NCBI RefSeq assembly: GCF_017357225.1
Contig: NZ_CP071604.1
Location: 1,925,001-1,989,000, forward strand
Source of the DNA: Rhizobium binae
GTDB lineage: Bacteria > Pseudomonadota > Alphaproteobacteria > Rhizobiales > Rhizobiaceae
DNA length: 64,000 nt
Reading direction: 5' to 3'
Both the position numbers and the translations under genes were made by a program. Shown here piece after piece: positions 45,922 to 56,495 of the stretch. The notes under the pieces were generated by a model. It ran no database searches. It had not been told where the DNA came from and was given only the letters and a program-made list of their open reading frames with translations. The first letter of the stretch is position 1, and the number at the start of each line of letters is the position of its first letter.

Positions 45922-46508
45922 GTTCATCGATCGCAAGGCTGCCGTCCGGCAAGGGCTACCTGCTTTCCGCGGTCATCGTCGCCGGCCTGCAGACCATAAT
46001 CCTGGGCACGATCATTCAGAGCCGGGCGTCGATTCTCAGCAATGGCGCCGAAGTGCTGCTGAAGACGGCCCCGGTCGATCCGCGCGATTTCCTGCGCGGC
46101 GATTATGTCGTCCTGAACTACGACATTTCCACGGTGCCGGTGCAGACGGTTTCCGGCGGCATTCCGGCCGAGCCGGGCGAGCGCACGCTGTGGGTCCGGT
46201 TGAAGAAGCAGGGGGACGGTTTCTGGACGGTGACCGAATCGTCCTTCCACACGCTCCCGCCGCAGCCGGAGGCGGTGATCCTGCGCAGCCAGCCCTTTTA
46301 TAGTGGCGGACTGGCTGCGGGCGACAGCATCCGCGTTGAATACGGCATCGAGCGTTATTACGTCCCCGAAGGTCAGGGTAAACCACTCGAGGAAGCGCGC
46401 AATGATGGTAACGTCGCTATCGCGGTGCGCGTCTCGCCGGATGGAAGCGCGCAGATCCGCAGCCTGCTCGTCGATGGCAAGCCGGTTTACGACGAACCGC
46501 TTTACTGA
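45918..46508 (+). CDS. GDYxxLxY-motif membrane-anchored protein
   Basis: This 196-residue protein has one N-terminal membrane helix (about 15-32) and a beta-rich extracytoplasmic domain with the eponymous GDYVVLNY motif near 60-67 and an IRVEYGIERYYVPEGQGKPLEEA stretch. This protein regularly accompanies DUF2157/DUF4401 membrane proteins. The function is unknown. Translationally coupled to the upstream gene. Confidence 0.85.
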   Translation: MSSSIARLPSGKGYLLSAVIVAGLQTIILGTIIQSRASILSNGAEVLLKTAPVDPRDFLRGDYVVLNYDISTVPVQTVSGGIPAEPGERTLWVRLKKQGDGFWTVTESSFHTLPPQPEAVILRSQPFYSGGLAAGDSIRVEYGIERYYVPEGQGKPLEEARNDGNVAIAVRVSPDGSAQIRSLLVDGKPVYDEPLY

Positions 46509-46661
46509 TCCCGCAAGCCTTCGGGGCAGGGGCGCTTTCAGGCCGCAAATCCCCTGTCATTCGCCGTTCATTTTTCCTTTGCCTCGACCAAATCGGGTGA
46601 TATAGAGACGCCGCGCTCCGGAAGGCCTCATGCGCAGGCATAGGCATGCGGTTCTGTGGAC

Positions 46662-46746
<85 letters not shown>

Positions 46747-46949
46747 GGCTGTTTGCAGGGGGAGACTAAGAACTTGGTTGTCCCCGAGTGACCGAAGGTT
46801 GTTCCGAATACTCGGAAGTGAGTGCCGTTCCCCTTTTGGCGGAATGATACAGGAATTGGGAAAAGCCACGCGCGGCACGCAGCCGGCGTCGTGCTCAAGG
46901 AAACGAACGGCGTCTGGGCACGGCCGCCACGACATGAAGGTAGGAAGAC

Positions 46950-48437
46950 ATGCAGGTTATCGAAACGCTCGCTGAAGGGCTGAAGCGCGAAATCAAGGTC
47001 GTTATCCCGGCCAAGGACATGGAAGACAAGATGAATGAGCGTCTTGCCGATGTGAAGGACAAGATTCGCATCAACGGCTTCCGTCCGGGCAAGGTTCCCG
47101 CAGCTCACCTGAAGAAGGTCTATGGCAAGTCGATCATGGCCGAGCTCGTCAACGAGATCGTCCGCGAACAGCCGACCGCCATCCTGTCCAGCCGCGGCGA
47201 AAAGTCGGCCACGCAGCCGGAAATCGCCATGACGGAAGACAAGGACGAAGCCGACAAGATCCTCTCCGCCCAGCAGGATTTCGAATTCACGCTTTCCTAT
47301 GAAGTGCTGCCGCCGATCGAACTGAAGTCGGTCAAGGGCATCAAGGTCACGCGCGAAGTCATCGACATCTCGGATGACGAAGTCAACGAGCAGGTCCTGA
47401 AGGTTGCCGAAAGCGCCCGTTCCTACGAGAGCAAGACCGGCAAGGCCGCAAACGGCGATCGCGTCACTATGGATTATGTCGGCAAGGTCGACGGTGAAGC
47501 CTTCGAAGGCGGCACCGACCAGGGCGCCGAGCTGGTGATCGGTTCCGGCCGCTTCATCCCTGGCTTCGAAGACCAGCTCGTCGGCGTCAAGGCCGGCGAA
47601 GAGAAGACCATCACCGTCACCTTCCCGGCCGACTACCCGGCCAAGAACCTCGCCGGCAAGGAAGCGACCTTCGATATTACGGTCAAGGATGTCGCGGCCC
47701 CCGGCGCTGTTGAGATCAACGACGAACTCGCCTCCAAGCTCGGCATCGAATCCGCCGATCGCCTGAAGGAGATCGTCCGCGGCCAGATCGAATCGCAATA
47801 CGGCTCGCTGACCCGCCAGAAGCTGAAGCGTCAGATCCTCGACCAGCTCGACGAAATGTACAAGTTCGAGACCCCGGCTTCGCTCGTCGACGCCGAATAC
47901 AACGGCATCTGGAGCCAGGTGAACAACGACCTCGCCCAGTCCGGCAAGACCTTCGAGGACGAAGACACGACCGAAGAGAAGGCCCGTGAGGAATACAAGA
48001 CGCTTGCAGAGCGTCGCGTCCGGCTCGGTCTCGTTCTCTCCGAAATCGGCGAAAAGGCCGGCGTCGAAGTGACCGAAGACGAGATGCAGCGCGCCATCTA
48101 CGATCAGCTGCGCCAGTATCCCGGCCAGGAAAAGCAGATCCTTGAATTCTTCCGCAGCCAGCCGGGTGCCGCCGCTTCGATCCGCGCGCCGATCTTCGAA
48201 GAGAAGGTCATCGATCACCTGCTGACCGAAATCGACGTCACCGACAAGAAGGTAACGAAGGAAGAGCTGCTCGCCGAGGAGGAAGGTGAAGCCAAGGCCG
48301 AAACCAAGAAGGCCGCTCCGAAGAAGAAGGCTGCCGCCAAGACCGAAGCCGCTGAGGCTGGCGAAGGCGAGGAAGCCGCCGCTCCGAAGAAAAAGGCTGC
48401 TCCGAAGAAGAAGGCCGCTGACGAGAGCGCCGAATAA
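46950..48437 (+). CDS. tig: Trigger factor (ribosome-associated chaperone)
   Basis: This 495-residue protein has an N-terminal ribosome-binding domain with the FRPGKVP signature ([17 protein letters not shown] near 45-61), an FKBP-type peptidyl-prolyl isomerase domain (about 160-245; [19 protein letters not shown], then [11 protein letters not shown]), and a C-terminal arm. A long Lys/Ala/Pro/Glu tail (about 450-495, repeated APKKKAA) extends beyond the usual end, since E. coli TF has 432 residues. A strong terminator follows. Confidence 0.96.
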   Translation: MQVIETLAEGLKREIKVVIPAKDMEDKMNERLADVKDKIRINGFRPGKVPAAHLKKVYGKSIMAELVNEIVREQPTAILSSRGEKSATQPEIAMTEDKDEADKILSAQQDFEFTLSYEVLPPIELKSVKGIKVTREVIDISDDEVNEQVLKVAESARSYESKTGKAANGDRVTMDYVGKVDGEAFEGGTDQGAELVIGSGRFIPGFEDQLVGVKAGEEKTITVTFPADYPAKNLAGKEATFDITVKDVAAPGAVEINDELASKLGIESADRLKEIVRGQIESQYGSLTRQKLKRQILDQLDEMYKFETPASLVDAEYNGIWSQVNNDLAQSGKTFEDEDTTEEKAREEYKTLAERRVRLGLVLSEIGEKAGVEVTEDEMQRAIYDQLRQYPGQEKQILEFFRSQPGAAASIRAPIFEEKVIDHLLTEIDVTDKKVTKEELLAEEEGEAKAETKKAAPKKKAAAKTEAAEAGEGEEAAAPKKKAAPKKKAADESAE

Positions 48438-48458
48438 TCGCATCCAGGTTCAGACGTT

Positions 48459-48495
48459 TGGAAGGCCCCGTCATCGCGCGGGGCCCTTCTTTTTC
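48459..48495 (+). terminator. Rho-independent terminator after tig
   Basis: Stem GAAGGCCCC with GGGGCCCTTC (one bulged C) and a TTTTT tract. Confidence 0.8.
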
Positions 48496-48590
48496 GACTA
48501 TCCGGCACTTCCTGGTTCATCCGCAACAACAAATAGTTGAAATAGAGTATAATTGGATGCAGATTTGCTGGTGGTGGGAGGAACCTGAAA

Positions 48591-49013
48591 ATGACTGCAA
48601 AACACGATATGAAGAAACTGGTGGAGGAAATCTATGCCGTGCGCGATCGCGGCGATGTCGAGGCCACGCTGGCGCTGATCGGCGATGATTGTACCTTCCG
48701 GATGGCCGGAAATACACGACTGTCGCCTTTTTCGACTGAATTGGGCGGGCACGATTTTCGCCAAGTGATAGCGCAGCTCATCACTGTGTGGGATCTATCC
48801 AATATCAACACAACCAGGATCTATGTGGACGAGGACGAAAATATGGTCTTCGCCCATCGCGAAGGCGAGGTCAGACACATTCCGTCGGGCGTCAGCTTTT
48901 ATACGGAATTCGTCGACAAGATTCATTTCAGCGATGGTAAACCGGTCAAGATCGTCGAATTCGTCGACACGCTGCAAGTGGCCGAGACGAGCCAGATAAT
49001 CCAAATCGCATAA
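48591..49013 (+). CDS. NTF2/SnoaL-like small protein
   Basis: This 140-residue alpha+beta barrel protein has an N-terminal helix pair (MKKLVEEIYAVRDRGDVEATLALIGDDCTFRM) followed by strands, as in the nuclear transport factor 2 fold. Such proteins act as small-molecule isomerases or have unknown roles. GGAGGAACCTGAAA precedes the ATG. No near neighbour indicates a pathway. Confidence 0.75.
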   Translation: MTAKHDMKKLVEEIYAVRDRGDVEATLALIGDDCTFRMAGNTRLSPFSTELGGHDFRQVIAQLITVWDLSNINTTRIYVDEDENMVFAHREGEVRHIPSGVSFYTEFVDKIHFSDGKPVKIVEFVDTLQVAETSQIIQIA

Positions 49014-49105
49014 AGGACCATCACCGTCGGAGCGCCGGGCTTCGACTGTAGTGGCGGCCACCATTTCCGTTCAAAGGCTCTAGCCGCGGTTGCGTGAATT
49101 GCAGC

Positions 49106-50881
49106 TCAATTCGCGCCCCGTGTCAGTTGCGCGACTTTTCTCACATGGCTGACGGCTGCGGTTCCGCCCGATGTCTTGGTGAACAGGTTGAGGGTCTCCT
49201 CCTCATCGTCGGCCACGGGCGTCAGAGCCTGATCCATATAGGTCTTCGACTTGGCGTCCCGCGAGATCAGGAAGGCTGAAATCGTCAGGCCGATGATCGT
49301 GCCGGCGAGAGAAGCATGTTTGCTGAAAGTTTCCCAGGCAAAGCGCGGCCAGAAGAGCAGTGGATTTTCCCGCGGCAGCTCGGGACGCCGTTCGGATGGC
49401 GTCTTCAGGCGCAGAAGGCCGCTTTGCAGCGGATGCACGTTCTCCAGCGGCACAGTGGTTGCAAAGGAGACGAGAACCTTGACGAGCCTTGCGAGCGGCA
49501 CCCCGGTTGCCACGGCCCGGCGCAGCAGCGTCTTCATATGATCAGGTGAATAATAGAGCGACCATGCCTCGTGGTAGATGTCTTCCCACTCCTGCTTGCT
49601 CATCTTCGGGTGCGCAGTGCAGACGTGCTCGACATCATAAATGTTGAGATCGCCATCCATCTCGACGCCCTTCTTCCACAGGACCTGATGGTCCTCGGAA
49701 CCTGGCAGCGGTGTCAGGATGAAGAATTCGATCACGTCGAGCGGCAGTTCTTCCTGAATGATCGCGATATCGCGGCGGATCGATTCCGGCGTATCGGCCG
49801 GGAAGCCCAAGATATAACCGGCAAGCGTCATGATGCCCTGCGCCTTCCAGGCAAGCAGCATCTTGCGGTATTCGGTGATCTTGTTCTGGTTCTTCTTGGC
49901 GGCGGTCAGATTGTCCGGATTGACGTTTTCGAGGCCGATGAAGACGCGGGTGACGCCGGCGCGCCGGGATTTTTCGATAAAGTTCGGGATCTTGTGGCAG
50001 AGCGTGTCGACCTGGATCATCAGGCCGAGCGGAATGCCGTCCCGTTCCCTGAGCTCTATCAGCCGGTCGAAGATCGCTTCCCAATCCTTGTTGCGGGCGA
50101 AATTGTCATCGGTGATGAAGAATTTGTGGATGCCCTGCGCCCAGTTCATCCGCACCAGCTTTTCGACATCGTCGGCCGAACGGAATCGCGATTTTCGCCC
50201 TTGGACGTTGATAATGGTGCAGAACGAGCACTGGTAGGGACAGCCGCGCCCGGCATCGAAGCTGGTGCTGAGGCCGAGTGTGCGCTGGATATTGTCCTTG
50301 GGCAGGAAGGGAACCGGCGTGCCGCCGATGCCGGGAAGGTCGTTCATGAAATTGTAGAGCGGCTTCAGCTCGCCGCTTGCAGCGTCGCGCAGCACCATAT
50401 CGAGCCGACCCTCGGCCTCGCCGGCGAACATCGAGATGCCCAAGTCGCGGCAGGCGTCGAGCCCGACCGCCTGGCCGTCGAGCATCGACAGGCAGCCGGA
50501 CACGTGAAAGCCGCCCATCGAAACCGGCAGGCCGGCATTGCGGAAGGGGCGGGCGATATCGAGCGCGCGCGGATATTGGTTCGATTGGACGCCGACCAGC
50601 GCGACCATGCCGAAATTGCCGTGGCGCTTGAACTGGGCGAGCAGCCGGGCGAAATCGATCCGCGTATTGGTCTCGTCGATGACGGTGATGTCGATCGCGG
50701 TATCGGGTCCAAGCACCTGGCGCTCGGCGCATTCGGCGGCGATGCCGTAGAGGGCCGCGAGCGAATTGGAAGGGATCATCGCCCGCCACCAGCGGATGAC
50801 GTAGCCGTCATCGTCGTAATGCGATGGCTTGATCAGGATCAGCTGAAAACGTCTGCGTGCGGCTTCCAAAGCATGGGACAA
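49106..50881 (-). CDS. B12-binding-domain radical SAM protein
   Basis: This 591-residue protein has a cobalamin-binding-type N-terminal domain (about 15-165) with ALYGIAAE and VALVGVQSNQYPRA, and SMGGFHVSG. The radical SAM core follows with the CxxxCxxC cluster site CPYQCSFC (C214, C218, C221), FFITDDNFARN, and GLENVNPDNLT. A C-terminal extension (about 455-591) includes a hydrophobic helix (ASLAGTIIGLTISAFLIS) that suggests membrane association. Substrate unknown; class B enzymes methylate unactivated carbons or rearrange skeletons. Confidence 0.85.
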   Translation of the reverse strand: MSHALEAARRRFQLILIKPSHYDDDGYVIRWWRAMIPSNSLAALYGIAAECAERQVLGPDTAIDITVIDETNTRIDFARLLAQFKRHGNFGMVALVGVQSNQYPRALDIARPFRNAGLPVSMGGFHVSGCLSMLDGQAVGLDACRDLGISMFAGEAEGRLDMVLRDAASGELKPLYNFMNDLPGIGGTPVPFLPKDNIQRTLGLSTSFDAGRGCPYQCSFCTIINVQGRKSRFRSADDVEKLVRMNWAQGIHKFFITDDNFARNKDWEAIFDRLIELRERDGIPLGLMIQVDTLCHKIPNFIEKSRRAGVTRVFIGLENVNPDNLTAAKKNQNKITEYRKMLLAWKAQGIMTLAGYILGFPADTPESIRRDIAIIQEELPLDVIEFFILTPLPGSEDHQVLWKKGVEMDGDLNIYDVEHVCTAHPKMSKQEWEDIYHEAWSLYYSPDHMKTLLRRAVATGVPLARLVKVLVSFATTVPLENVHPLQSGLLRLKTPSERRPELPRENPLLFWPRFAWETFSKHASLAGTIIGLTISAFLISRDAKSKTYMDQALTPVADDEEETLNLFTKTSGGTAAVSHVRKVAQLTRGAN

Positions 50882-51030
50882 GAGTATCTATCTTTCTTTA
50901 GAAACGTCTGCCCGGAGGCAAAATGGCGTTGAAGGCACAAATCAGGCAAGGCGTATCAATGCGATCTATCGAAGGCGTAGAATCGAACACTGCGCGCAGA
51001 AGTTTGGTCGGTGCGCCGTTCTTCAATATA

Positions 51031-51834
51031 CTACACCACATCGAGCAGCAATGCGCGGTGGTCGGAGACCTCGGGCGCCTCGACCACCTCGAACCTCGCA
51101 ACCTTCACCTCCGGCGTAACCAGCATGTAGTCGGCAAAGCGGCCTTGCTTCAGATAGTAGGAGGTCCGCGTGTCGACAAGACCGTTTCCGGTGACGAGAT
51201 CGGAAAGGCCCAATCGGGCGAGGATCTTGAAGGTCGCACTGTCGGGAAGCACGTTGAAATCTCCGCAGACCACGAGCCCTTCGTCCCCGGGCCAGACCCG
51301 TTCGATGAGTCCGACGAGCGCCAATGCCTGCTCTGTGCGCGCCGGCGTATCGCCCTTGCCGGCAGGATCCCGCAGGCCATGCATATGGGCGATGGTGATC
51401 GCGGAAGCGTTCCCATGGCTGAAGAGACGGATGCAATGCGCGTTTCGCGGACGGGGATGTTCGCCCCAGCCGCCGGCGGAAAAACTGCCGTGCACGAAAT
51501 TCATCGCCTGGGCGATGACGGAATGCGATTTCCGCACGAAGGTCGCCAGCCCGAATTCAGCGACAATGGCGGTATCGCCGTCGAAGAGCGTGCCTCTCGA
51601 TGTCGGGCAGAAGAAGCCGTCATGGCCGGGCAGGGCGGCGCTGATCTCAGCAAACAGATTGGTGCGCTGCGGCAGTTCCAGCCCCGCATCACGATAGATC
51701 GACCATCCGGACCTAGGATCCGGCCCCCGCAGCACCTCCTGCAGGCAGAGCACATCAGCATCGGCCTCCCTGACATAATCGATCAGGGCTTCATGCAGGC
51801 TGCCACCCCATGCGTTCAGCGAAATGATGCGCAA
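51031..51834 (-). CDS. Endonuclease/exonuclease/phosphatase family protein
   Basis: This 267-residue protein has the EEP fold. Motifs are LRIISLNAWGGSLHEA (N-terminal Asn), VLCLQEVLRGP (Glu), VCGDFNVLPDS (Asp/Asn), and SDHRALLLDVV (C-terminal His). A TTG start at 51834 behind AGGGAG is my best guess; the upstream frame to 52179 is a shadow of sthA. The substrate could be DNA, a phospholipid or an inositol phosphate. Confidence 0.75.
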   Translation of the reverse strand: MRIISLNAWGGSLHEALIDYVREADADVLCLQEVLRGPDPRSGWSIYRDAGLELPQRTNLFAEISAALPGHDGFFCPTSRGTLFDGDTAIVAEFGLATFVRKSHSVIAQAMNFVHGSFSAGGWGEHPRPRNAHCIRLFSHGNASAITIAHMHGLRDPAGKGDTPARTEQALALVGLIERVWPGDEGLVVCGDFNVLPDSATFKILARLGLSDLVTGNGLVDTRTSYYLKQGRFADYMLVTPEVKVARFEVVEAPEVSDHRALLLDVV

Positions 51835-51890
51835 TGTCTGCGGCTCCCTTCGGATGACGGGATTGAGATGGCTGCTCTGTTGCCGTGCGC

Positions 51891-53300
51891 CTACAATTCC
51901 GACTTGATGTCGCCCATCCGGTTCCAGGCGTCGAGGCCGGCGATCTTGTAGGCTTCGGCGAGCGTCGGATAGTTGAAGGTGTTTTCGACGAAATATTCGA
52001 CCGTGCCTTTGAGATTGAGCACCGCCTGGCCGATATGCACCAGCTCGGTGGCGCCTTCGCCGACGATATGCACGCCGAGCAGGCGGCGCGTCTTCAGTGA
52101 GAAGATCAGTTTCAGCAGCCCGGTATCGAGGCCCATGATGTGGCCGCGCGAGGTCTCGCGAAAGCGGGCAATACCGCATTCATAGGCAATACCACGTTCC
52201 TTCATTTCCTCTTCGGTCAGGCCGCAGGTCGAAATCTCCGGCACGGCATAAATGCCGTAGGGAAAATATTTCTGCGGCTCCTTCGCGACGGCCCCGATCG
52301 CCACGCGCGCGGCGATGCGGCCCTGCTCCATCGAGGTCGAGGCAAGGCTCGGAAAGCCGACGACGTCGCCGGCGGCATAGACGTTCGCAACCGATGTCTG
52401 GAACGTCTCGGGATTGACTTTCAGGCGGCCCCGGCTGTCCGCCTCCAGTCCGATCGCCGGAAGGTTCAGCGTGTCGGTCGCCCCCATGCGGCCGGCGGCG
52501 AAGAGCACCATGTCGGTGGTCAGACGCCGGCCGCTGTCGAGCGTCAGCTCGACCTTGCCGTTGTCGAGCGTCTCGACTTTGTCGGCCTTCTGACCGAGCA
52601 GCAGCTTCATGTTGCGGTCGCGCAGCTGATAGGTGAAGTCCTCGACGATTTCCTTGTCGATGAAGTCGAGCATCGTCGCCTTCGGGTCGATGACGGTGAC
52701 GGCGGTGTCGAGCGCGCTGAAGATCGTCGCGTATTCTATGCCGATGACGCCGGCGCCAATGACGATCATCGAGCGCGGCAGCTCTTCGATGTCGAGCAGT
52801 TCGTCGCTGTCGAGGACCGTCTTGCCGTCGAAGGGCATGTAATCGGGGCGAAACGGCTTGGTGCCGACAGCGAGCAGCACGCTGGCGGCGCTGACCTGGG
52901 TAATCTCGCCATCATCCTTGATCACCTGCAGCGTCGACGCATCGACGAAGCTCGCCCTGCCGCGCATGTGGTGCACACGATTGCGGGCGAACTGATGCTC
53001 GAGCACTTCCACTTCATGGTTGAGCGTAATCAGCAGGCGACGGCGCAGGTCTTCGGCGCTGATTTCCTGCTTGACACGATAGGATCGCCCATAAAAACCG
53101 CGTTCGCGCCAGCCGGAAAGATTGAGCGCCGTCTCGCGCAACGTCTTCGAGGGAATGGTGCCGGTATGGACGGATACGCCGCCGACGCGTTTACCCTGCT
53201 CGATGACAAGCACTTTCTTGCCGAGTTTGGCGGCCTGGATCGCGCCGCGGCGCCCCGCAGGACCGCTACCCACCACAACGAGATCGTACTGAAACATCAT
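51891..53300 (-). CDS. sthA: Soluble pyridine nucleotide transhydrogenase SthA
   Basis: This 469-residue flavoprotein disulfide-reductase-type enzyme has an FAD motif VVGSGPAGRRGAIQAAKLG at 9-27 and an NAD motif VIGAGVIGIEYATIFSALDT near 180-199. At the usual redox-cysteine position the sequence is GVSVHTGTIPSKTLRE with no Cys pair, as in SthA transhydrogenases rather than lipoamide or glutathione reductases. It balances NADPH and NADH. The start is ATG at 53300, where GAGGC lies 4 bases upstream. Confidence 0.9.
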   Translation of the reverse strand: MMFQYDLVVVGSGPAGRRGAIQAAKLGKKVLVIEQGKRVGGVSVHTGTIPSKTLRETALNLSGWRERGFYGRSYRVKQEISAEDLRRRLLITLNHEVEVLEHQFARNRVHHMRGRASFVDASTLQVIKDDGEITQVSAASVLLAVGTKPFRPDYMPFDGKTVLDSDELLDIEELPRSMIVIGAGVIGIEYATIFSALDTAVTVIDPKATMLDFIDKEIVEDFTYQLRDRNMKLLLGQKADKVETLDNGKVELTLDSGRRLTTDMVLFAAGRMGATDTLNLPAIGLEADSRGRLKVNPETFQTSVANVYAAGDVVGFPSLASTSMEQGRIAARVAIGAVAKEPQKYFPYGIYAVPEISTCGLTEEEMKERGIAYECGIARFRETSRGHIMGLDTGLLKLIFSLKTRRLLGVHIVGEGATELVHIGQAVLNLKGTVEYFVENTFNYPTLAEAYKIAGLDAWNRMGDIKSEL

Positions 53301-53409
53301 CAAGCCTCGGATTGGAATGGAATCATTTGCGACAAAAATGTCGCCTCTCATCGGTAGCCGGTCAATGTTACAGATTGTTTTACGACCGCCGATTCAGCGG
53401 GACCTGTGT

Positions 53410-53533
53410 TTAATCAGCGTCAGCCTTCCGGCCGACATGGCCGCTCTTGACGTCGTCGTGGGCGATGATAGCAAGTGCTTTCGCCGCGTCGATGATCACC
53501 TTCGTCAAATCGATGTCAGCGCGCGACGGCTTT
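53410..53533 (-). pseudogene. Degenerate second copy of the radC 3' end
   Basis: The minus strand reads [19 protein letters not shown] and then diverges to a TAA, closely matching the last 40 residues of RadC ([19 protein letters not shown]) encoded at 54827-54950. Nucleotide identity is about 80 percent by eye with small gaps. It begins immediately after the stop of the dehydrogenase gene, so the dehydrogenase is bracketed by the intact radC and this remnant. Confidence 0.7.
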
Positions 53534-54721
53534 TCATGCGCGGGTGATGTAGTCCGCCGAAATGTCACCCACCTCGGTCACGCCGAGCAACGCCATATTG
53601 CTATGCAGTTCCGTCTTCAGGATATCCGCCGCCTTGAGCACGCCCGGTAGGCCCGCGACGGCCGCAGCATAAAGGAACGGCCTGCCCACGAAGACGAAAC
53701 AGGCGCCGAGGGCGAGGGCTTTCATAATGTCGGTTCCACGCCTGACGCCGCCATCGACCATGACGGCAATGCTGTCTCCGACACGTGCCGCAATCTCCGG
53801 AAGAACCTGAAGGGGAGATGCGGTGCCGTCGAGCTGGCGGCCGCCATGATTGGAGACGATCACTCCATCCGCGCCGGTATCGGCAGCCCGTGCCGCGTCT
53901 TCAGGATGCATGATTCCCTTGACGACGAGCTTGCCGGACCACCGCTCACGTATCCGCTCCAAATGGCTCCAGTTGAGATGGTCACGCTTGCCGAAGTCGC
54001 GCGTGACGTTCGAGGAAATGATCGGCGCGCCTCGTGTGGCATAGGAATTTTCAAAATGCGGAATGCCGTGCCGGGCGAGCGTGCGCAGAAATGTACCGGT
54101 GGTCCAGCGGGGGTGCGAGATGCCCTGCCATGCCAAGCGCAGACCGGGGCGCAAAGGCGTCGAAAACCCAGCCCTGACATTGTTTTCGCGGTTGGGCAGC
54201 GTGGCCGTGTCCACGGTCAGCAGAAGCGTGTCGATGCCGGCCGCCGCGACGCGATCGATGAGAGCATCGATACGGTCGGGTTCGCCGGGCAAATAGGCCT
54301 GAAACCATGCTTGTGGCGAGGCCGCAGCGATCTCTTCCAGGGCGATGAGTGACGAGCCGCTGATGATCATCGGGATTCGCGATTGATCCGCGCCTTGCGC
54401 GAGCACGATGTCCCCCCGATAGGCCATCAGCGCACTGATTCCCATCGGCGCGATGCCGAACGGGACGGAATACGTTTTGCCGAAGAGGCTCGTCTCGGTG
54501 CTACGCGTCGAAACGTCCCGAAGCACACGCGGCCGGAAGGCGTAGGCCTGGAAGGCCTCCGCGTTATGCCGCAGCGACGCATTGGTCTCGGTCGCGCCGG
54601 CGATGTAACCGAACAGTGGCTTCGGCAGATGTCGCCGCGCCTTGACTTCGAAGTCGTCGAGGCAGAGCACGTTGCGGCAGAGCCGGGTCGATCGATCAGT
54701 GATTCCGCTGCGGATCGTCAT
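53534..54721 (-). CDS. FMN-dependent alpha-hydroxyacid dehydrogenase (LldD-like)
   Basis: This 395-residue FMN enzyme belongs to the L-lactate/glycolate/mandelate oxidase family. Motifs include a catalytic SNHGGRQLD (His is the base), [10 protein letters not shown], and [29 protein letters not shown] near the FMN phosphate. Probably oxidises a short 2-hydroxyacid such as L-lactate. Start at 54721 (or 54754, 54811). It lies between radC and a radC 3'-end remnant, indicating insertion into the radC locus. Confidence 0.85.
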   Translation of the reverse strand: MTIRSGITDRSTRLCRNVLCLDDFEVKARRHLPKPLFGYIAGATETNASLRHNAEAFQAYAFRPRVLRDVSTRSTETSLFGKTYSVPFGIAPMGISALMAYRGDIVLAQGADQSRIPMIISGSSLIALEEIAAASPQAWFQAYLPGEPDRIDALIDRVAAAGIDTLLLTVDTATLPNRENNVRAGFSTPLRPGLRLAWQGISHPRWTTGTFLRTLARHGIPHFENSYATRGAPIISSNVTRDFGKRDHLNWSHLERIRERWSGKLVVKGIMHPEDAARAADTGADGVIVSNHGGRQLDGTASPLQVLPEIAARVGDSIAVMVDGGVRRGTDIMKALALGACFVFVGRPFLYAAAVAGLPGVLKAADILKTELHSNMALLGVTEVGDISADYITRA

Positions 54722-54826
54722 GAGCTTCGTCTTCTCGGTATTCCCAGCGGGCATTATTCGATGAGTGGCGGCGCAGATTTCATACAATCGCGCGCCACCG
54801 ACTGCTGTCAACTCCAGCCTTGCTTT

Positions 54827-55651
54827 TCAGATCAGCCTCAGCCCCTTGAGGCTGACATGGCCGTCCTTGCCGATGATGATGTGGTCGTGGACGGTGATGT
54901 CGAGCGCCTTGGCCGCCTCTATGATCACCTTTGTCATGTCGATGTCGGCGCGTGAGGGCGTCGGGTCGCCCGACGGGTGGTTGTGGACGAGGATGATCGC
55001 CGTTGCCGAAAGCTCGAGCGCGCGCTTGACCACTTCGCGCGGATAGACCGGCGTATGGTCGACCGTGCCGCGGCCCTGCACCTCGTCGGCGATCAGAACA
55101 TTGCGCTTGTCGAGGAAGAGAATGCGAAATTGTTCGCGGGTCTCGTGCGCCATGGCCGCGTGGCAGTATTGAATGACCGAGGACCAGGAGGAGAGCACCT
55201 GCTTGCTTCTGATCTCGCTTTTCAGCGTCCGGTGGGCCACGGTCGAGATCAGCTTCAGGTCGAGGGCTACATTCTCGCCGACCCCCTTTACCTCGGTTAG
55301 CAGCGCCGCCGGCGCGCCAAAAACGCCTGAAAGCGAGCCGAAGCGTTCGATCAGCGCCTTGGCGATCGGTTTGGTGTCGCGCCGCGGGATCAGGCGGAAA
55401 AGCAGAAGTTCGAGGATTTCGTAGTCGGCAAGCGCCGTGTCGCCCTGTTCGCGAAAGCGCTCACGCAGCCGCTCGCGATGACCGTGGTAATGCTCCGGTC
55501 CGGAGAGCGAGGCGGGCAGGGCGGTCCGGCCATTCGGCACGGTCGGGTTTTGCGGCCGGCCGCCGAAGAACGAACGCTCGTCGGCAACAGGCTCTTCAGT
55601 CGCGAAAGGCAGCTCGTCGTCGGGAGATGTCGCAGCAGGCCTCTTCGCCAT
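54827..55651 (-). CDS. radC: RadC family protein (JAB domain, DNA repair-like)
   Basis: This 274-residue protein has an N-terminal helix-hairpin-helix region with [26 protein letters not shown] near 76-101 and [16 protein letters not shown], then the JAB metalloprotease-like fold with the [11 protein letters not shown] signature near 222-232 and D-IDMTKVI. The RadC family is no longer thought to be needed for double-strand break repair in E. coli; function is unclear. The start at 55651 has AGGTGATG upstream, overlapping or close to the map stop. A degenerate second copy of its 3' end lies at 53410-53533. Confidence 0.9.
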   Translation of the reverse strand: MAKRPAATSPDDELPFATEEPVADERSFFGGRPQNPTVPNGRTALPASLSGPEHYHGHRERLRERFREQGDTALADYEILELLLFRLIPRRDTKPIAKALIERFGSLSGVFGAPAALLTEVKGVGENVALDLKLISTVAHRTLKSEIRSKQVLSSWSSVIQYCHAAMAHETREQFRILFLDKRNVLIADEVQGRGTVDHTPVYPREVVKRALELSATAIILVHNHPSGDPTPSRADIDMTKVIIEAAKALDITVHDHIIIGKDGHVSLKGLRLI

Positions 55652-55658
55652 CGGATCA

Positions 55659-56495
55659 TCACCTGGCAAGCGACGGCAGTCCGGGCCGGTCGAGCCCGGC
55701 AGGTGACAGCGTGAAGATTTCGCAGCCGTCGGCGGTGACGCCGACCGTATGTTCGTATTGCGCCGAAAGCGAGCGGTCGCGGGTCACCGCGGTCCAGCCG
55801 TCGGCCAGCACCTTCACATGCGGCCGGCCGAGATTGATCATCGGCTCGATGGTGAAGATCATGCCCTCGCGCAGTTCCGGCCCCTCGTTGGCGCGGCCGT
55901 AATGCAGGATATTCGGCGAATCGTGGAACAGCCGGCCGACGCCGTGGCCGCAGAAATCGCGCACCACCGAGCAGCGCTCGGCCTCCGCATAGGTCTGGAT
56001 CGCCTCGCCGATCGCGCCGGTGCGGGCGCCGGGCCTGACCGCGGCAATGCCGCGCATCAGTGATTCATAGGTCACTTCGAGCAGTCGCTCGGCGGCGCGC
56101 TTGACCGTGCCGACAGGATACATTCGGCTGGAATCGCCATGCCAGCCATCGAGCACGAAGGTGACGTCGATATTGACGATATCGCCTTCGCGCAACGGCT
56201 TGTCGTTGGGAATGCCGTGGCAGACCACATGATTGATCGAGGTGCAGGTCGACTTGGTGTAGCCGCGATAGTTCAGCGTCGCCGGATAGGCGCCGTGATC
56301 CATGCCGAAATCGAAGACGAACCGATCGATCTCGTCGGTCAGCAGGCCCGGCTTGACGATATCGGCCAGCGCATCGAGGCAGCGGGCGGTCAGCTGGCAT
56401 GCCTTGCGCATGCCGTCGAATGCTTGCGTGTCGTAAAGCCGGATGGCGCCGGTGTTTTTCGGCGGCGCGGAAGAGGCTTCGATATAGTTCACCAT
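55659..56495 (-). CDS. map: Methionine aminopeptidase, type I
   Basis: This 278-residue metalloprotease removes the initiator Met. Metal-ligand motifs are [18 protein letters not shown] (two Asp), [17 protein letters not shown] (His), [12 protein letters not shown] (Glu), and [15 protein letters not shown] (Glu/His region). Length is typical for type I. It precedes radC on the same strand; the two genes are close or overlap. Confidence 0.95.
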   Translation of the reverse strand: MVNYIEASSAPPKNTGAIRLYDTQAFDGMRKACQLTARCLDALADIVKPGLLTDEIDRFVFDFGMDHGAYPATLNYRGYTKSTCTSINHVVCHGIPNDKPLREGDIVNIDVTFVLDGWHGDSSRMYPVGTVKRAAERLLEVTYESLMRGIAAVRPGARTGAIGEAIQTYAEAERCSVVRDFCGHGVGRLFHDSPNILHYGRANEGPELREGMIFTIEPMINLGRPHVKVLADGWTAVTRDRSLSAQYEHTVGVTADGCEIFTLSPAGLDRPGLPSLAR

